A stretch of 64,000 bases of DNA from positions 62,001-126,000 of the forward strand of contig QVRM01006090.1 in the NCBI GenBank assembly GCA_003439945.1. The letters run 5' to 3'. The notes below the pieces were generated by a model. That model was not told the DNA's origin. It worked only from the letters and a program-made list of their open reading frames with translations, and ran no database searches. The DNA comes from Dermanyssus gallinae (lineage: Eukaryota; Arthropoda; Arachnida; Mesostigmata; Dermanyssidae). Of the stretch, positions 11,161 through 22,525 are shown piece after piece. The first letter of the stretch is position 1. Each line of letters starts with the position of its first letter. The translations under genes and the position numbers were made by a program.

Positions 11161-12149
11161 ATATGTATATATTGTCTCACGAACACACCTTATGAACCAC
11201 GTTGTTAAGCACGCCGCCTACAAGCTTACCTTTGTGGCCTTTTCCGTCATGATTTACGTCGATGGATGGCGGTCAGTAAAAGTTGGGGGTCAATTTCCTC
11301 GTGCGGGGGCCGCCAGCAGCAGCAGCGGTTGTAGTAGTAGTCGTAGTAGTAGTAGAAACTAGTGCCGGTATGAGACATTCTCATCTTCGGCATCAATGCA
11401 TGTATTTTCTCCGGCTCACGATCACCAACCAACCAACCAACCGACTTCAACTTATCGATCGGTAGGGCGATCGATCAATCAAGATTGGGCTCGCTCGCCT
11501 CTGTATGCGTTGGCGCTACGCTGTAGTGTAGGCGCCGCTGTAATGGGGACGCCGATATCCTAGTGCTGGCAGGAGAGGCTGGAGGATGATCGGAAAGCTG
11601 GGCTCGTCCGGGCGCCGTCATCTCGGCGAGGCCGGATGAGCCGTCGTTTGCCAGAAGCTGACCAGAGAAGATAGAGATAACCTCGCCGCCGGATCACCTC
11701 ACCGAGACGGATTGCCAATCAGATTCACGGGCTGGCTCGCTGGCTCGATCGCTGGCTGGCTGGCCGGCCGGCCTGCCGTCCAAGGTCGGCGTTGTTCGAA
11801 CTCAAGACTCAAGTCAAACAGCGCACGACGATAACACGCCGAATAACAATGCCGCACTAGGGCGTTGTTGCGTCATGATGCGAACGTCATCCTACGTACG
11901 GCCATATCTGGCGAGGATGTAGGGCGCGCCGATCATCTCGCCGGCTGTCATTCTAACCGCTACTCTGCAGTTAATGTAGGCTGTCCTTTGAGAGCAGAAA
12001 ACAACAAGTTCAAACTCATTGTTCTAGACAATCGAATAGCAAAACTATGACAATCTCACTATCAGAGACTACAGTTTATCTTGGCCCTAAGGACGGATCC
12101 ACAAAAGTGCAGGACCCGCAGTTCTGCCTACAGCCTGAGCTTGTTTGCA
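11161..12149. other. GC-richer unassigned stretch with short simple repeats
   Basis: Contains a GTAGTAGTA/AGC run near 11315-11358, CCAA repeats near 11427-11441 and GGCT/GGCC repeats near 11731-11775. CpG is visibly more frequent at about 11500-11780 than in neighbouring DNA. A promoter or first exon is conceivable, but no TATA/Inr arrangement or exon could be supported. Confidence 0.35.
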
Positions 12150-12216
12150 ATGCAGCCCTTGGTACGTCATCTGTTCGCGAACCTAAAACGAACAGATGAC
12201 GTGCCAAGGGCTGCAT
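12150..12216 (+). ncRNA. Candidate hairpin RNA or palindromic mini-element
   Basis: Two 28-nt arms, 12150-12177 and 12189-12216, are complementary at 27 of 28 positions around an 11-nt loop. The single difference would be a G:U pair in one RNA strand. The arms are GC-rich (ATGCAGCCCTTGG at the base). The near-perfect stem is more perfect than typical animal pre-miRNAs and may be a young palindromic mobile element or inversion. No TSD could be identified. Confidence 0.4.
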
Positions 12217-12274
12217 CAGGTATATGTATGCATATGTACACATATATGTGTATATGCCAGCTAATGAGCGTACA

Positions 12275-12432
12275 CCCTTGGTTTGTCTAGGGTTAAGTGC
12301 CCTCTGGTAAACGGTACTAGGTGTCCCTTGAGTTCGAGCCCCTCCGTTGCACACATTTGTTTTTATGGGTGGTCCGTCTCACGAGACAATGCGAAAGCAG
12401 TCCAGTAGACGTTAAATGTTGACTGAGAGGGG
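12275..12432 (+). mobile_element. SINE family C copy (decayed head)
   Basis: The B box and body are clear: GAGTTCGAGCCCCTCCGTTGCAC, then TTTTTATGGGTGGTCCGTCT and GACGTTAAATGTTGACTGAG. They align with the copies at 37.4, 39.0 (minus), 44.9 (minus) and 45.2 kb (minus). The A-box region is eroded, so the 5' border is approximate. Confidence 0.7.
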
Positions 12433-13224
12433 TATGCACAGAAAGGTGTCCCTTGAAAATTAGCTGGCGGTACCTCAGTCTTCCGTCAACTTCATTTACC
12501 TCATGCGAGATGAGAACAAGCGGCTCGTGCCCGCCATTGGTTATTTCGACCCTACTATTACTGAGGCTGATGCTTGCACGCCCGTGGTCCTTGCTGCAGC
12601 TATACCCGATTGCTTTGAAATTTTCTCTCATCAGGCAAGACGACGGTTAGAAGCTCACCACAAGCGTCAGGAGCAAAAAAAGCGTCAGCTCGCTTGTAAT
12701 GAGCCTTTTTGGCTTATGCGTATGAATAATAACGTGTCGTATCGTATACGCCTTTGTGTTGTGATGCGTTTATTGTACGCATCGCACTGTTGTTCGAGAT
12801 GTTCCAGCCATGAACAATACTTGCAGCCCTTTGCTTAGGTTTCCCCCGTCAACCGGGCTACTACCTTTTTGATATTTTCTCGGCTCGTTGCAGTGGGTTT
12901 TGGCCCGCCGTTGTGCTGTCCAGCTTTCGAGCCTGTATCCTTGAATGACTTAATAACAGCATTCACAAGCTTATTAGTCTAGACTTTCAGAAGCTGAAGT
13001 TTATGTATAGGTGTCCTTAGCAGGCGTGTCCGCCAGATTGAGTGCTATCACATGAAGTCGCTTTATTTCCATGGTCTGTGGCATAACTAAGCTACAAGAC
13101 GATAGGACGAAGTCAAAACAAGAGGGTCAGCTGAATTGTATGCGTAGCAAAATCATTTGTACACTTAGGCCAACAAGCGCGACAGTCTTTGAAAAATAGG
13201 GGACATCTAGCCTATATACACACA
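12433..13224. other. Unassigned sequence
   Basis: A 111-codon plus-strand frame (12503-12838) has no recognisable domain. It directly follows the SINE copy, and I treat it as chance. Confidence 0.35.
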
Positions 13225-13234
13225 CATATATATA

Positions 13235-13294
<60 letters not shown>

Positions 13295-13314
13295 AAGTGA
13301 GAGAGAGAGAGAGA
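13225..13314. repeat. (TA)n microsatellite followed by (GA)n
   Basis: A CACA start leads into about 60 bp of TA repeat to 13292, then a short GAGA tract at about 13300-13314. Confidence 0.95.
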
Positions 13315-13765
13315 AAGGGGGAGGCAGCCTCAGACAATGGCGACAAAGGCTACCAGATCGCCGCTAAAATTTAACATCGAACCCCCTTCTTCTGATTCCA
13401 AAATGTTTTCCACTTACGTAGTAGGCCAGCAAACAGTGTTTCTCCATTCGACGAGAAGAGGCAGTTTGTTAGTTAATTATTAGCGTTGTCCTTGTCATTG
13501 CCAGCAATGTCAACCAGTAGCAAAGAACAGATAACACCTACCAGTAACTGTAGTAACATGTTTCTACTGCATGAGAAAGGAACTCCCAACTGTTTTTGGT
13601 TGTCGTTCGCGTAGCAACAATGGACACTAGTAGCAAGTTATTGTATCAATCGTAAGGATTAAATTATATAGTTCTACCTAAAAAAGAAAGTGCCTATCCG
13701 CTAAGGCGACCTCAAGAATTGCTACTATTGCATTTTTTCAAGAAAGCGCCCTATATGTATATATA

Positions 13766-13800
13766 CAGGTTGTCCCAAAATGTTTTGTATAGAGACATAA
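13766..13800 (+). other. Possible DNA-transposon terminus
   Basis: A run starting ACAGGTTGTCCCAAAATG directly after a TA-rich stretch resembles the ACAGGGTGTCCCA-type inverted-repeat ends common in Tc1/mariner-like elements. No matching inverted partner or transposase was found nearby, so this is only a resemblance. Confidence 0.25.
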
Positions 13801-13876
13801 CACTTACTAGGGTACTTTACACGATATTAACGTCGCTTATCGATTGTACTCTTGCGTAGCAGACAAAATTCCGACA

Positions 13877-14790
13877 GAACATAACCGTTTTTTTTAAGGA
13901 AGAGTCAGATGCCGTTGCATTTATTGTAAACCATGTATTACACCGTCTTTCTACCAAGGAAATGACATACGCTGCTTTTACTGATTTTCAAACCGTTTTC
14001 GACTGCCTCCCAAGGGATGGTTTACTTGACACACTTCGCACAAGGTTCAACTTAACTTCTTTTTAGGCTCGTTTTTAATGTATTAGCGCACAGTATAATA
14101 TTGGTAAAGCAACAGCGATCACTATGTACAAACGCCCGTAACGCAAACTATCGGGGTAGGTAAGGAAACGCAGCTAGTCAAAATCTTGTATTTTGTATGT
14201 AACTAGACTCGCAGATTTACTGCCTAACCTTAAAACTCGCTTTGCGTTTTATGCCGACGATCTAGTTATTTTAAACAAAATCTGAAACCATCTACAGTTT
14301 TACCTCACCGAAACTGTGAAATATTGCGAAGAAAACAAGCTCACGATTAACGAAGAAAAAATCAAAATTCTTACGTTTTAGTAGAGGAGGATCATACACG
14401 GTCAGGGGCCATCGTCTACCAGTATATGGAGAACCACTCAAACTAGTTAGCGACTTTTCGAATCTAGGCGCAACACTAACCCCAGGCTCTCTTCTAGCAG
14501 ATATATCCAGATATATCGAGGAGATACAAGCAAAAGCTACGTCAGCAATGTTTTGCTTAGGCAATATGCATGACGTAAAAACTGCTATACATTGCTATAA
14601 AATCAAAGTACTCTATGTGCCATTCTACGATTGCATCATAATTAACTCTGACCAATTTAAAAAGTCCTAGACAAGCTGAAAGCCTACTATTTTAAGCGTG
14701 TATTAATGCTTCTAAAGTGCACGTCAATGGCTTGTTGTTTAGTGCTATTGAAGACCTGACACTGAATAAAACATTATTTACAGCGGATAT
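13877..14790 (+). mobile_element. Decayed non-LTR reverse transcriptase, unassigned clade
   Basis: The plus strand encodes broken reverse transcriptase blocks. One is a palm segment containing AAFTDFQTVFD (the D of motif A) at about 13960-14010. After frameshifts and stops comes the catalytic FYADDLVIL block with YADD at 14250-14261, then the thumb-proximal ENKLTINEEKIKIL segment at about 14328-14370 and a downstream 'LG.TL.P' region at 14460-14490. Non-LTR retrotransposons use this domain for target-primed reverse transcription. At least three frame changes make the copy non-functional. Endonuclease and 3' end were not identified. The clade (Jockey/CR1 or RTE-like) is uncertain. Confidence 0.65.
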
Positions 14791-14799
14791 TCTCGACCT

Positions 14800-16842
14800 A
14801 TATTATAATAATTAAATGTTTAAATAATAATTAAATGTTTAGCTGAGCATATTAATGGTTACGTTTGTAGCTTTTGTGGAGTGTGATATTGGACGCTACC
14901 ATATACTTGTATGTACAGAAATTTGCAAAACGTCACTATCATCCAGAATATGAAATCGTGCTGTCACATTGTGAAACACAAATCAACTGACGACCAATTT
15001 TATGTCGCAGTAATTACTAAATTAAATATAGAAATAGACGTGAAATTACTAGGGTGTGGTAAATCAATTCTGCAGGCCGACATAACTTAACAAGATGTGC
15101 GACTGCAAGAAAACAAAGGCCTATTTGTTTAGCTCTCATGTTTAATAAGAGTTACCTTACGATTATTCACAGCGCTCAAAAAACGCAAACATTCGGGCAA
15201 ATGCGCCTTTTTCGTACCAATTGTATTTGCTTAGTAACTGAGGTTGTCCAATGAGCACAAACTAAGTGCATGCATACTCGTAATTAGACCCGCTCCATCA
15301 GTTAATCTCGCAATAACTACTCAAAAGTACATCCGCGAGCTAGCCAGTGTTTAATGTCTCTCAGACAAAGCATCTATGTCGGACTTACAACATCGAGGTA
15401 ACAGATTTTAGAAATTTTACTCTCACTCCCGAACAAGACATTTCCGCCCCCCATTCCACTAGTATAAGACCATCTTCTTGCCGAGTTCTACAATTCCCTA
15501 TATACATCTTTAAAATATTTTAGAGCACCCAATTTACTATATGCACCCCATATTAGGGAGAGGAAGAATAAAAGAAAAAGGAAAATTTCGAGGTACTACG
15601 CGATCTTTATTTTAAACGTTACCTTCTAATGTTGGTAAACTTCAGGGCGTTGGCTTAAACAGTTTGCTGCAAATATCCCCGGTCGCGGCGCTGAGTCGAT
15701 CTTACACCTTGTGCAAGACGATCTTACGCTGTACGGTAAACTGACCCGGTTCGTAAAGGTTTTCGAAAGTATGTAATATATTTTCAAGGAATAAAACAAA
15801 TGTTTTTTTTAGGCACAATTGTATTACTATCCTATTTTTAAGCCAAGGTTTCCTAGGTTGGCGCTAGCTGATCATGGCCTATGAGCTCAGGGCATACAAG
15901 GAATAGTACCTCAATAAAGATTGTACTGCAGTACGGGGCCTCTCCGTTGAATGCGTGATATTAAGGCGGTTGACAGTTAATTAATATCTAAATTTTCGGG
16001 AAACGGCAGGTGTTCCTGCAATTAATGCTGCAGGGATGTTCCTGTCTATTGCAAATATATTCGTGTGATACAGCAGCAGGCGGTGCCCGCCGTGCGAGGG
16101 TCTACTACGTGGAGTAGTTGACCCTTTTGCTCTTTCGGTTGTGACTCTAGATTGGCGGAGGATGCAACAGGTCCCTCTGCGCTAGCATGTATGGGACTAC
16201 AAGAGTAAAAGTCATTGGTGAGAGCCAAGACTGACAGTAATTTCGGGTGGGTACCTACTTGAGTACCTGAGTGAGTTTTGGTCGTTTAGAGCCCGAGCAG
16301 TTTAAGGGCTTCTGTCAACCGGTAAGGAACGAAAATGAACAAAAATAGTCGGGGATTACCTCAGTTTCAGCTGACGAAACGAGTAAAAAGTTAGAGTGCG
16401 TCGTGGAACTAAGGCGGGCAAAGCCTTTGTGAATAAAAGTACAGCTCATAAATGCGAATACGGACGCTTGAGAGAAAATCCTACCTGAATTGAAGCGACC
16501 CGGAAATGCCGGGGATGTTTGATCGCGATCTATTATTAAAGAGCGACCTTCTTGATACGTTCTACAAAGGAAACAGTATCTTTTTTACAGCTTTAGCTTC
16601 TTTTGTAACCCGAGGTCCTTTTGCCACGATAAAGCTCCGCAGGTTGCCCAGACTCTAAAATCGGCATAGTTACAAGCACAACATGGTTGCTCTGCAAGTC
16701 TTGTGGGTGCCGCATAGGTTGAAACGTCTCATTTGCCTATAAAGGTAACAAAAGAGGAAGGCGTAAGTTGTTGCAATGGAACAGAATACTAAACGTATCG
16801 GAATTTTGTTCCGCTCTAACAGATATTTTCTGTGAGAACGTT
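14800..16842. other. Unassigned sequence, possibly 3' remainder of the element above
   Basis: AT-rich DNA with a 16-bp duplication (AATAATTAAATGTTTA) near 14806-14838. No clear domain, tail or repeat boundary was seen, and I identify no gene. Confidence 0.35.
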
Positions 16843-16932
16843 CTGGAGGTTTCGGGAATGCATGATGCACATGCGCCACTAGCAGCCTGCGTAACAAGTG
16901 TGAGACTCGCAAACCTCCCGGATTCTTTCCCA

Positions 16933-16948
16933 CCCCCCCCCCCCCCCC
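16933..16948. repeat. C16 homopolymer within the R1-like 3' UTR
   Basis: Sixteen C on the plus strand. The same point in the 9.64-kb copy reads GGGGGTTGGGG, so the tract expanded within the element after insertion, or its length is a sequencing uncertainty. Confidence 0.9.
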
Positions 16949-17046
16949 AGGCTCGGTAGTACTTTGGCATTACATCGAAGCCGTGGGAGAGGCGTCTCTG
17001 CCGTTCTCCTTCAATCAGCTCTATCCCTGACTATCATCCCGCATGT

Positions 17047-17703
17047 CTACCTGCGGTTGGATAGGGGGATGCCAGTTTGTAATCCGTCCTGTGAGGGTGC
17101 GTCGAGACCATGAGGGCCTGGCTGCGCCCCACCTTCTCCCCCCCTTCGGCTCCTCGTCTCGACCACTCTCCCGAAAGACCCGCTCAAACCTCTCCCGCCT
17201 GGCCGTTTTTTGGCTCTCTTGAGTGTCAAAACGGCGTCGAACAAGTTCGTCGCCTCCCTCCATGCCTCCGCCGAAGTCATCATATAGGCGACCACCTCCT
17301 TGTTAGGTCGGCCTCTCACAGCGGTTGGTGCTGCGTCCCGTGCTTCCCTGAGAGTATCACACCGCAGAACAGTATGCTCTACGTTGTCCGTTTCTCCAGA
17401 GTCGCACAGTACGCAAATATCGCTGATGGCCTTCTTGATCCTTGACATGTAGCTCTGGAACTGGCCGTGTCCGGTCAGAATCTGAGTCGTCCAGTAGGAA
17501 AGCTCCCCGTGTTGGCGGTCATACCATACCCTGAGGTCCGGTATCAGACTCTTGGTCCAGCTCCCTGTGGTCACACCGGGTCTTACCTGCGCCCATTCCT
17601 CATGCCAGGCCGATATGGTGGCACTCCTGGCTCTGGTGAGATCCAGACCTTCGTCTAGATACATTTTACTTCGTTCAGCCACAAGGAGGTCCCATGGCAG
17701 CAT
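17047..17703 (-). CDS. R1-clade retrotransposon polyprotein, C-terminal fragment
   Basis: This is a 218-residue open frame whose start Met is internal to the original polyprotein. Reading continues upstream to about 17820 without a stop in the same frame. It corresponds to the region after the reverse transcriptase in R1-clade elements. There is an 'ERSKMY' helix (about residues 10-15), a conserved ILTGHG (75-80) and a CCHC-type zinc-binding motif with C97, C100, H110 and C115. In related elements this C-terminal finger helps bind template RNA or target DNA. The last third is Arg/Gly-rich and probably drifts past the original end. No endonuclease or reverse transcriptase remains attached, so this is a dead fragment. 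The clade is assigned from motif resemblance only. Confidence 0.75.
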   Translation of the reverse strand: MLPWDLLVAERSKMYLDEGLDLTRARSATISAWHEEWAQVRPGVTTGSWTKSLIPDLRVWYDRQHGELSYWTTQILTGHGQFQSYMSRIKKAISDICVLCDSGETDNVEHTVLRCDTLREARDAAPTAVRGRPNKEVVAYMMTSAEAWREATNLFDAVLTLKRAKKRPGGRGLSGSFGRVVETRSRRGGEGGAQPGPHGLDAPSQDGLQTGIPLSNRR

Positions 17704-17850
17704 CTTGGCTAGGACCAGGAGAGCTTTGGTCGAGACTGTTCGATACGCCCGGCTTACCCTGATTGCCAGCGTTCGTTGGGTCGACCTTAGTGCCCCCCTA
17801 TTTTTCGCCGTCCACTGCCAAACGGGCTACGTATAGCGCCGTTGATTTGG

Positions 17851-18985
17851 CCGTGTATCAGGTCTGTAAGTTAGAAAAACGACTAACCCCGCCAAAGCTG
17901 TCGTTAGCCTTGCAAGAGAGAGTCTTCTAGGGCTAACAGAGACATCAGGGAAACGCTAGCAACAGCGACCAGCATGGCCATCGATACTTGTCAGCTTGAC
18001 AAAAACGATAACTAATTGACTTTGTTGTATATATTATATACACATTTTATTTCTATTTAATTCAAGTTAGTACATTGCCTTTATATTAGGAAACAATTTA
18101 CTTGTTAAGCCGTTTTTAGTTAATCCTAGCTCTTATACATGTTCGCTTTGTGCTACGAACTTTCAGCTTGCGCTACGGAGACCTCAACATTTCTTTGGGC
18201 AAATATTTATCTAAGAGAAACTAGACGAGGCTAGAAAACACCTATTTAATGCTCGTTTAGTTTACTTGCAGGTCACACCATTTGGTATTGAAGCCTAGGG
18301 AATACTTCATGAAATTTGGTGTTCAATGAAGAAGAGAACAAGATGGAAACTCGATGTTGACGGCAGACAAAGCAGACGTGGTGGCGCCACAGAGAAGCAA
18401 CATGGCTCTTGAACGAAGCACATGAGAAACAGCGTTAAGTAATAATAAACATTTACATGGCAACCTAGTGTATAATATTAAATTGCTATTTACAAACCAT
18501 GGCCCTTGCAAGGAAACCTGCGACGACTAGGAATGTTCTAACTTTTCTCGACCTGTAGGTTCTCTAAGACAGGTGCCGGTGATAGTATGTATAGCTCACA
18601 TGACAGATAGAAGACGTCGACCTATTACGGGTGTTCTGTCTCTGTTGGCTGGTGCCACTTGACAACGTATCTAAGCATTATATTAGCTTTGCAGGTCTAC
18701 ATGTGCACGCAAGGGCCCTGCGTTCCGGAAGGTTCGAAAAGCTCATGACCTCTATGGATGGCTCACATGTTGTAGCCAGGAAAGAAATCGTTAATAGAAT
18801 GTTCGCGTGGCGCACAGCCCGCAAGTGCAATCATGTACAGCCAAACATATAAATCGCCAGATGGCGCGCTTGTTATGAATTTTTGATAATCCTCAATAAA
18901 GCCCCCCTGCTAAAGGGTGTGTAAATAATAATGTTGACTGGGATGTTGTCGTAGTGGAGAGAAACTTGGTTTGTGGAGGTTGACG
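17851..18985. other. Unassigned sequence
   Basis: No supported gene or repeat. Short frames at 18323-18511 (minus) and 18631-18852 (plus) lack recognisable features. Confidence 0.35.
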
Positions 18986-18989
18986 AACT

Positions 18990-21230
18990 CCTTCACAGTT
19001 TGCAGGTCTAAAAATCCAAATCTGCCTTCAGACCTGGTGGTCTGGATGGAGGTCTTGCAACCTACGCGTATTGTACGCTCGACTTTATGGATACAGCTAT
19101 GAAGTCGAGCGATGACAGCAATGTGCAGGCCATAAGGTTACGTCTCCGCCGCCCGGGCTTTGCCGGCTATGTCTTTGGAGTATTATACGCTAATAATGGA
19201 CGATCGTCGAACACTTTCATGAAGATAATTAACGATATTTTGCCAGCGACTAGAGATTTGTCTTGTGTTCTTGTGGGGGACACCAACATTGGCCTGCTTG
19301 CTAGGTGGGGACCCCATCTCTGTTGAATATTGTTCGGTCCTTGCCAGCAAAGGTTTTGAGCATGCCAGAACGATACGCGTTTAAACCTCAGATCAATACG
19401 ATAACGCATTCAAGCCTCAGATCCAATGCTGCCTCTTTAGGCTCATGCATTGATCATGTCGCTATTGCAAACTGTAAATAACATTTATAGAAAACGGTAA
19501 ATCGTGATCCACTGTTGATCTATGAACTCGCTGAGCTAGAACGTGTGGTTGACATAGCATGTCGCCGGTGGTTTTGCAAACGGACCGTAGATTACAGGAA
19601 GGCGCTGCAGAAACAAGCGACGCGTACTTAGTGGCTGCCTTTACCAAGATGGCTTAGTGGCAAAGCCTTTGCCTTGCATTAGGGAGGACTGGGTTCGAGA
19701 CCCAGACCGGCCACTCTTAAATTGGTTTGCATGATTTGCAATTTAGACACGGTAAATGCCGGAGTGGATTAAACGTAGCCATGACATGAAAAAACCGTAC
19801 ACGGACAATAAATAGCCTTACGGAAAATCTTTTAAAAAACTCGAGGGAGGGTTCGTAGCTGTCAGTAATTGGCCTGCAAAACTCCGGGCATCTCTTAATC
19901 AAATCTGCGGCCGTAGTAAGAGAAGAGCCTTGTGACCAAAGCGTCTGAGAGTCGACGACCAAGGGTTCGGGGAGGCCCAGGAAGTAATAGACGCACTATA
20001 CCACTTTTTAACCTCAATCGGTCCTAAAACCGCGGCTGGGCTTTCCACACTGGAGACGGTGGTGACGCTCTTTTGGGCATGTGTAGCTCCAAGCCCAATG
20101 CATTTTCCTTTAGTGCTATCACAGCCCAGGAACTGCACTGCGCTGCTAAACGTGTGAGGTTGGATTTATTTGAAACCGGGGGAACGTGCCTGGTCGATTA
20201 CAGTTTAATTTAATCGACGTGTTTTAAGCCTAAAGATATCAGCGGGGGCGAACGATACGGACTAACTGGGCAACTATTGACCGATACCGCTGGTGTCATC
20301 TATATCTAAAGTCTTCGAGAGACTATTAAGAAGCAGCTCGAGAAATATGTAAACACGACCAGTTTTCTTTCTAAGAATCAATTTGGTTTTAGGGAGTATC
20401 GATCAGCAAAGTTGGGTCAAAACCATATCTGGTGGAAAATAGTCAAAGCTGCTGAGGAGGGGAAAATGTGTCTCGGCGCTTTTCCCTGACGAAGCGAAAA
20501 CCTTTGACTGCCTAAACCACTTTATGTTTTCAAGATGCTGCGAAAAATGGGTTGCGCACCAGGTGTAACCGCCTACTTTAAATCGCACGTAGACGGACGT
20601 AAGCCGTTAGCGTCGGTGGGAGGATTGAGCTCCATCTCTGAAATTGTCTCGATCGGGACCCCTAGGGGTCGGTTCCTGGCCCTTTCATCTTGATAATCTA
20701 CATGAATTTCGTCCTGCGTGGCATCGAAGAAAGGATAGAGTGTCGCCCAGTGGTTTATGCGGATGATACAACTCTGCTGTTCCGCATCTTACCTGCTCAG
20801 CTTGCAAACGTTTAGGGCGGTAAGACTATTCCTCTCAGTCGAGAAGTCCAAGAAGTTATTACGCGTTATGAAAATATGAAATGGGATAGCTACGTTCGGT
20901 CGAGCGTCAGGATCCGCTGTGCTGTCGCGGCTACGCTGACCCGTCTGAGAAAAAACAGGGTCTCTTGCGTTGTTCTGGTTCTTGTGTACAGGGCGTTCCT
21001 AAAATCGATTTTCACTTACGGAATCACTATTTTGAGCGCAACCTACTCGGGAGCCCTGCGCTCGCTACGGTTGATTTAGAACAACGCGGTGAAAGCTACT
21101 ACCGGTCTGTCTCGTCGGGGCGACGTGTCGCCATGGTACGGCAGACTCGGACTACTTAAACTCGATCAGTTGGCACGTTTAAATTTAGTCGCGTTTGCCT
21201 ATATGGTAGATAAACGCAAACAATCTCCAG
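18990..21230 (+). mobile_element. Jockey/CR1-like non-LTR retrotransposon remnant, interrupted by a SINE
   Basis: An endonuclease/exonuclease/phosphatase-type remnant comes first. The open frame 19087-19326 contains CVLVGDTNI, the counterpart of the catalytic GDFN block, and a 'SLGSCIDHV' segment lies at about 19430-19460. A SINE B copy follows at 19645-19839. Reverse transcriptase pieces then include KNQFGFRE (about 20374), a GTPRGRFL block equivalent to GVPQGSVL (about 20656) and VVYADDTTLLFR, with YADD at 20756-20767. The C-terminal 'NAVKATTGLSRRGDVSPWYGRLGL' type region lies at about 21080-21160. Numerous frameshifts and stops make it inactive. It ends beside the double hairpin at 21234. 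Confidence 0.75.
19645..19839 (+). mobile_element. SINE family B, copy 1
   Basis: The tRNA-derived head has an exact-looking A box TGGCTTAGTGG at about 19650 and a B box GGTTCGAGACCC at about 19692. The body (AAATGCCGGAGTGGATTA, then CCATGACATGAAAAAACC) is shared with the copy at 30.58 kb, and the element ends in an A-rich run. It sits between the endonuclease and reverse transcriptase remnants of the 19-21 kb element, so it inserted into that element. No clear TSD was identified. Confidence 0.85.
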
Positions 21231-21233
21231 ATA

Positions 21234-21327
21234 GCGAATTGGAATTCCAATTTAATCTTAAATTGGAATTCCAATTCGCAATCATACTTCATTTTAAAAT
21301 AATTTATATCTTAAAATGAAGTATGAT
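21234..21327. repeat. Two adjacent perfect hairpins
   Basis: Hairpin 1: arms 21234-21255 and 21258-21279 are perfect 22-bp complements around a 2-base loop. Each arm itself contains the 16-bp palindrome AATTGGAATTCCAATT. Hairpin 2: arms 21281-21297 and 21311-21327 are perfect 17-bp complements around a 13-base loop. The two are separated by one base. They lie directly after the C-terminal coding remnant of the 19-21 kb element. They could be structured 3' UTR or tail of that element, a MITE, or an unrelated cruciform. Confidence 0.9.
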
Positions 21328-22524
21328 ATTGACATAAATTGTGATAAATTGCCTGTAAAAGAGCATGTCAATGAAACGACTGAGGATGATGATATTTTAA
21401 AAGGATGACGTGGTGAGACGGGAATTACGAAGGCCGATAACGTTCCTCCTTCTTGAAAGTCGATGTAACGAAGATGCATAATTAGTTCATTAGCGCCTAG
21501 GAAGCTCATCCGGAGTGAGTAAACTCGAATATTGTCAGTAAGCGATAAGAGAATAGTTGGTACTTATGGTTTTGAGGAAGCAGGGCTCTCAATTAATATA
21601 ATGGCAACAGCCACCCCATTCCAACCACTTGGAGTTCATACGTAATATACCGTTTCCTTTGGTAATACTTTTGATGCCTGATACGGGCACAAAAATGGTA
21701 TATATACGGATATTTTGGCAAAATATAGACTGCAATAAATATAATAAAACTGGATATTTAAGATTTTGCCAGTTGCGTTTATCTTGTTATGTATGTACAC
21801 ACACATATATGTATATATATACGTAACGGGAGTAACTATGACTCTCCTTCCAGCGTTGATGCCTGTGGCGCGCGAGTTACGCGTGCTGCGGGTACCCTCA
21901 CGCGCCAATAGAAAGTTAGTCAGATGTATAAACTCCCGATAGTAACATTCCCGAGGTCACTTTTGTTGACGCGGGAGGCAAGGCATGCGATTCAGATTGT
22001 GTGGCAACGGATACTTATTGTCATACTGTCGTGGCCCATTCGAGGGCTGTTAAGGCTAGCTTAAAATACGGGGAAGGTGTACTGCGCACTGAAGCCAGGC
22101 CGGTCGGTCAACGCCCGGGCTTAGGCAACCCGGTGGTACCGACTGGGACGCCTGCTACCTTGGCTTAATAGGCACAATGAGGTGGGAGTACGCCACATGA
22201 AAGCAGACCTCCCGGCGAGTGAACCATCTGTGTTTACTGATGCCCTTCGCAGCGGTTAATGCCCCCTGCCCTGGAGTGGGCCGAGCCTCCCTTCGGGGGG
22301 GGGCGGGGGGGGTGAGTATAGTCTGGGGTATAACGCGGAATCGCGAGGTAATTGCGTTCTATCGTCGGGGAGGAGTAATGTGGCACTTCTCTTCTAAACC
22401 TCGATAGCGGGGAGGAAGGGGAACCTGCTGGCCTGTCGATTCGGGCCGGCGAGCGCTCCTGCCATATGCCAACGCGTAACCACCATTGGCGGCGGGAGTG
22501 TAAGTATCTCTCTCTTTTGCTGTT
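21328..22524. other. Unassigned sequence, partly GC-rich
   Basis: A GC-rich segment at about 22080-22500 holds two adjoining G runs (22295-22303 and 22305-22312). No gene recognised. Confidence 0.35.
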
Positions 22525-22525
22525 C

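Larger units (their letters stand above)
16843..17850 (-). mobile_element. R1-like retrotransposon 3' portion
   Basis: The minus strand carries the C-terminal coding end (see the frame at 17047-17703) and its 3' untranslated region down to about 16843. The frame extends upstream of the first Met with the R1-typical 'R.LAIRVSRAYRTVSTKALLVLAK' type of sequence (here about 17704-17780), so the element is truncated inside the region that follows the reverse transcriptase. The 3' UTR includes a C16 run (16933-16948 on plus). It is shared with the truncated insertion at 9.64 kb and the fragment at 30.15 kb. No poly(A) is visible at the 16843 border. Confidence 0.8.

Noticed and set aside
11500..11780. 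CpG-island promoter
   Set aside because: Locally GC-rich, but no core promoter arrangement and no exon downstream could be supported.
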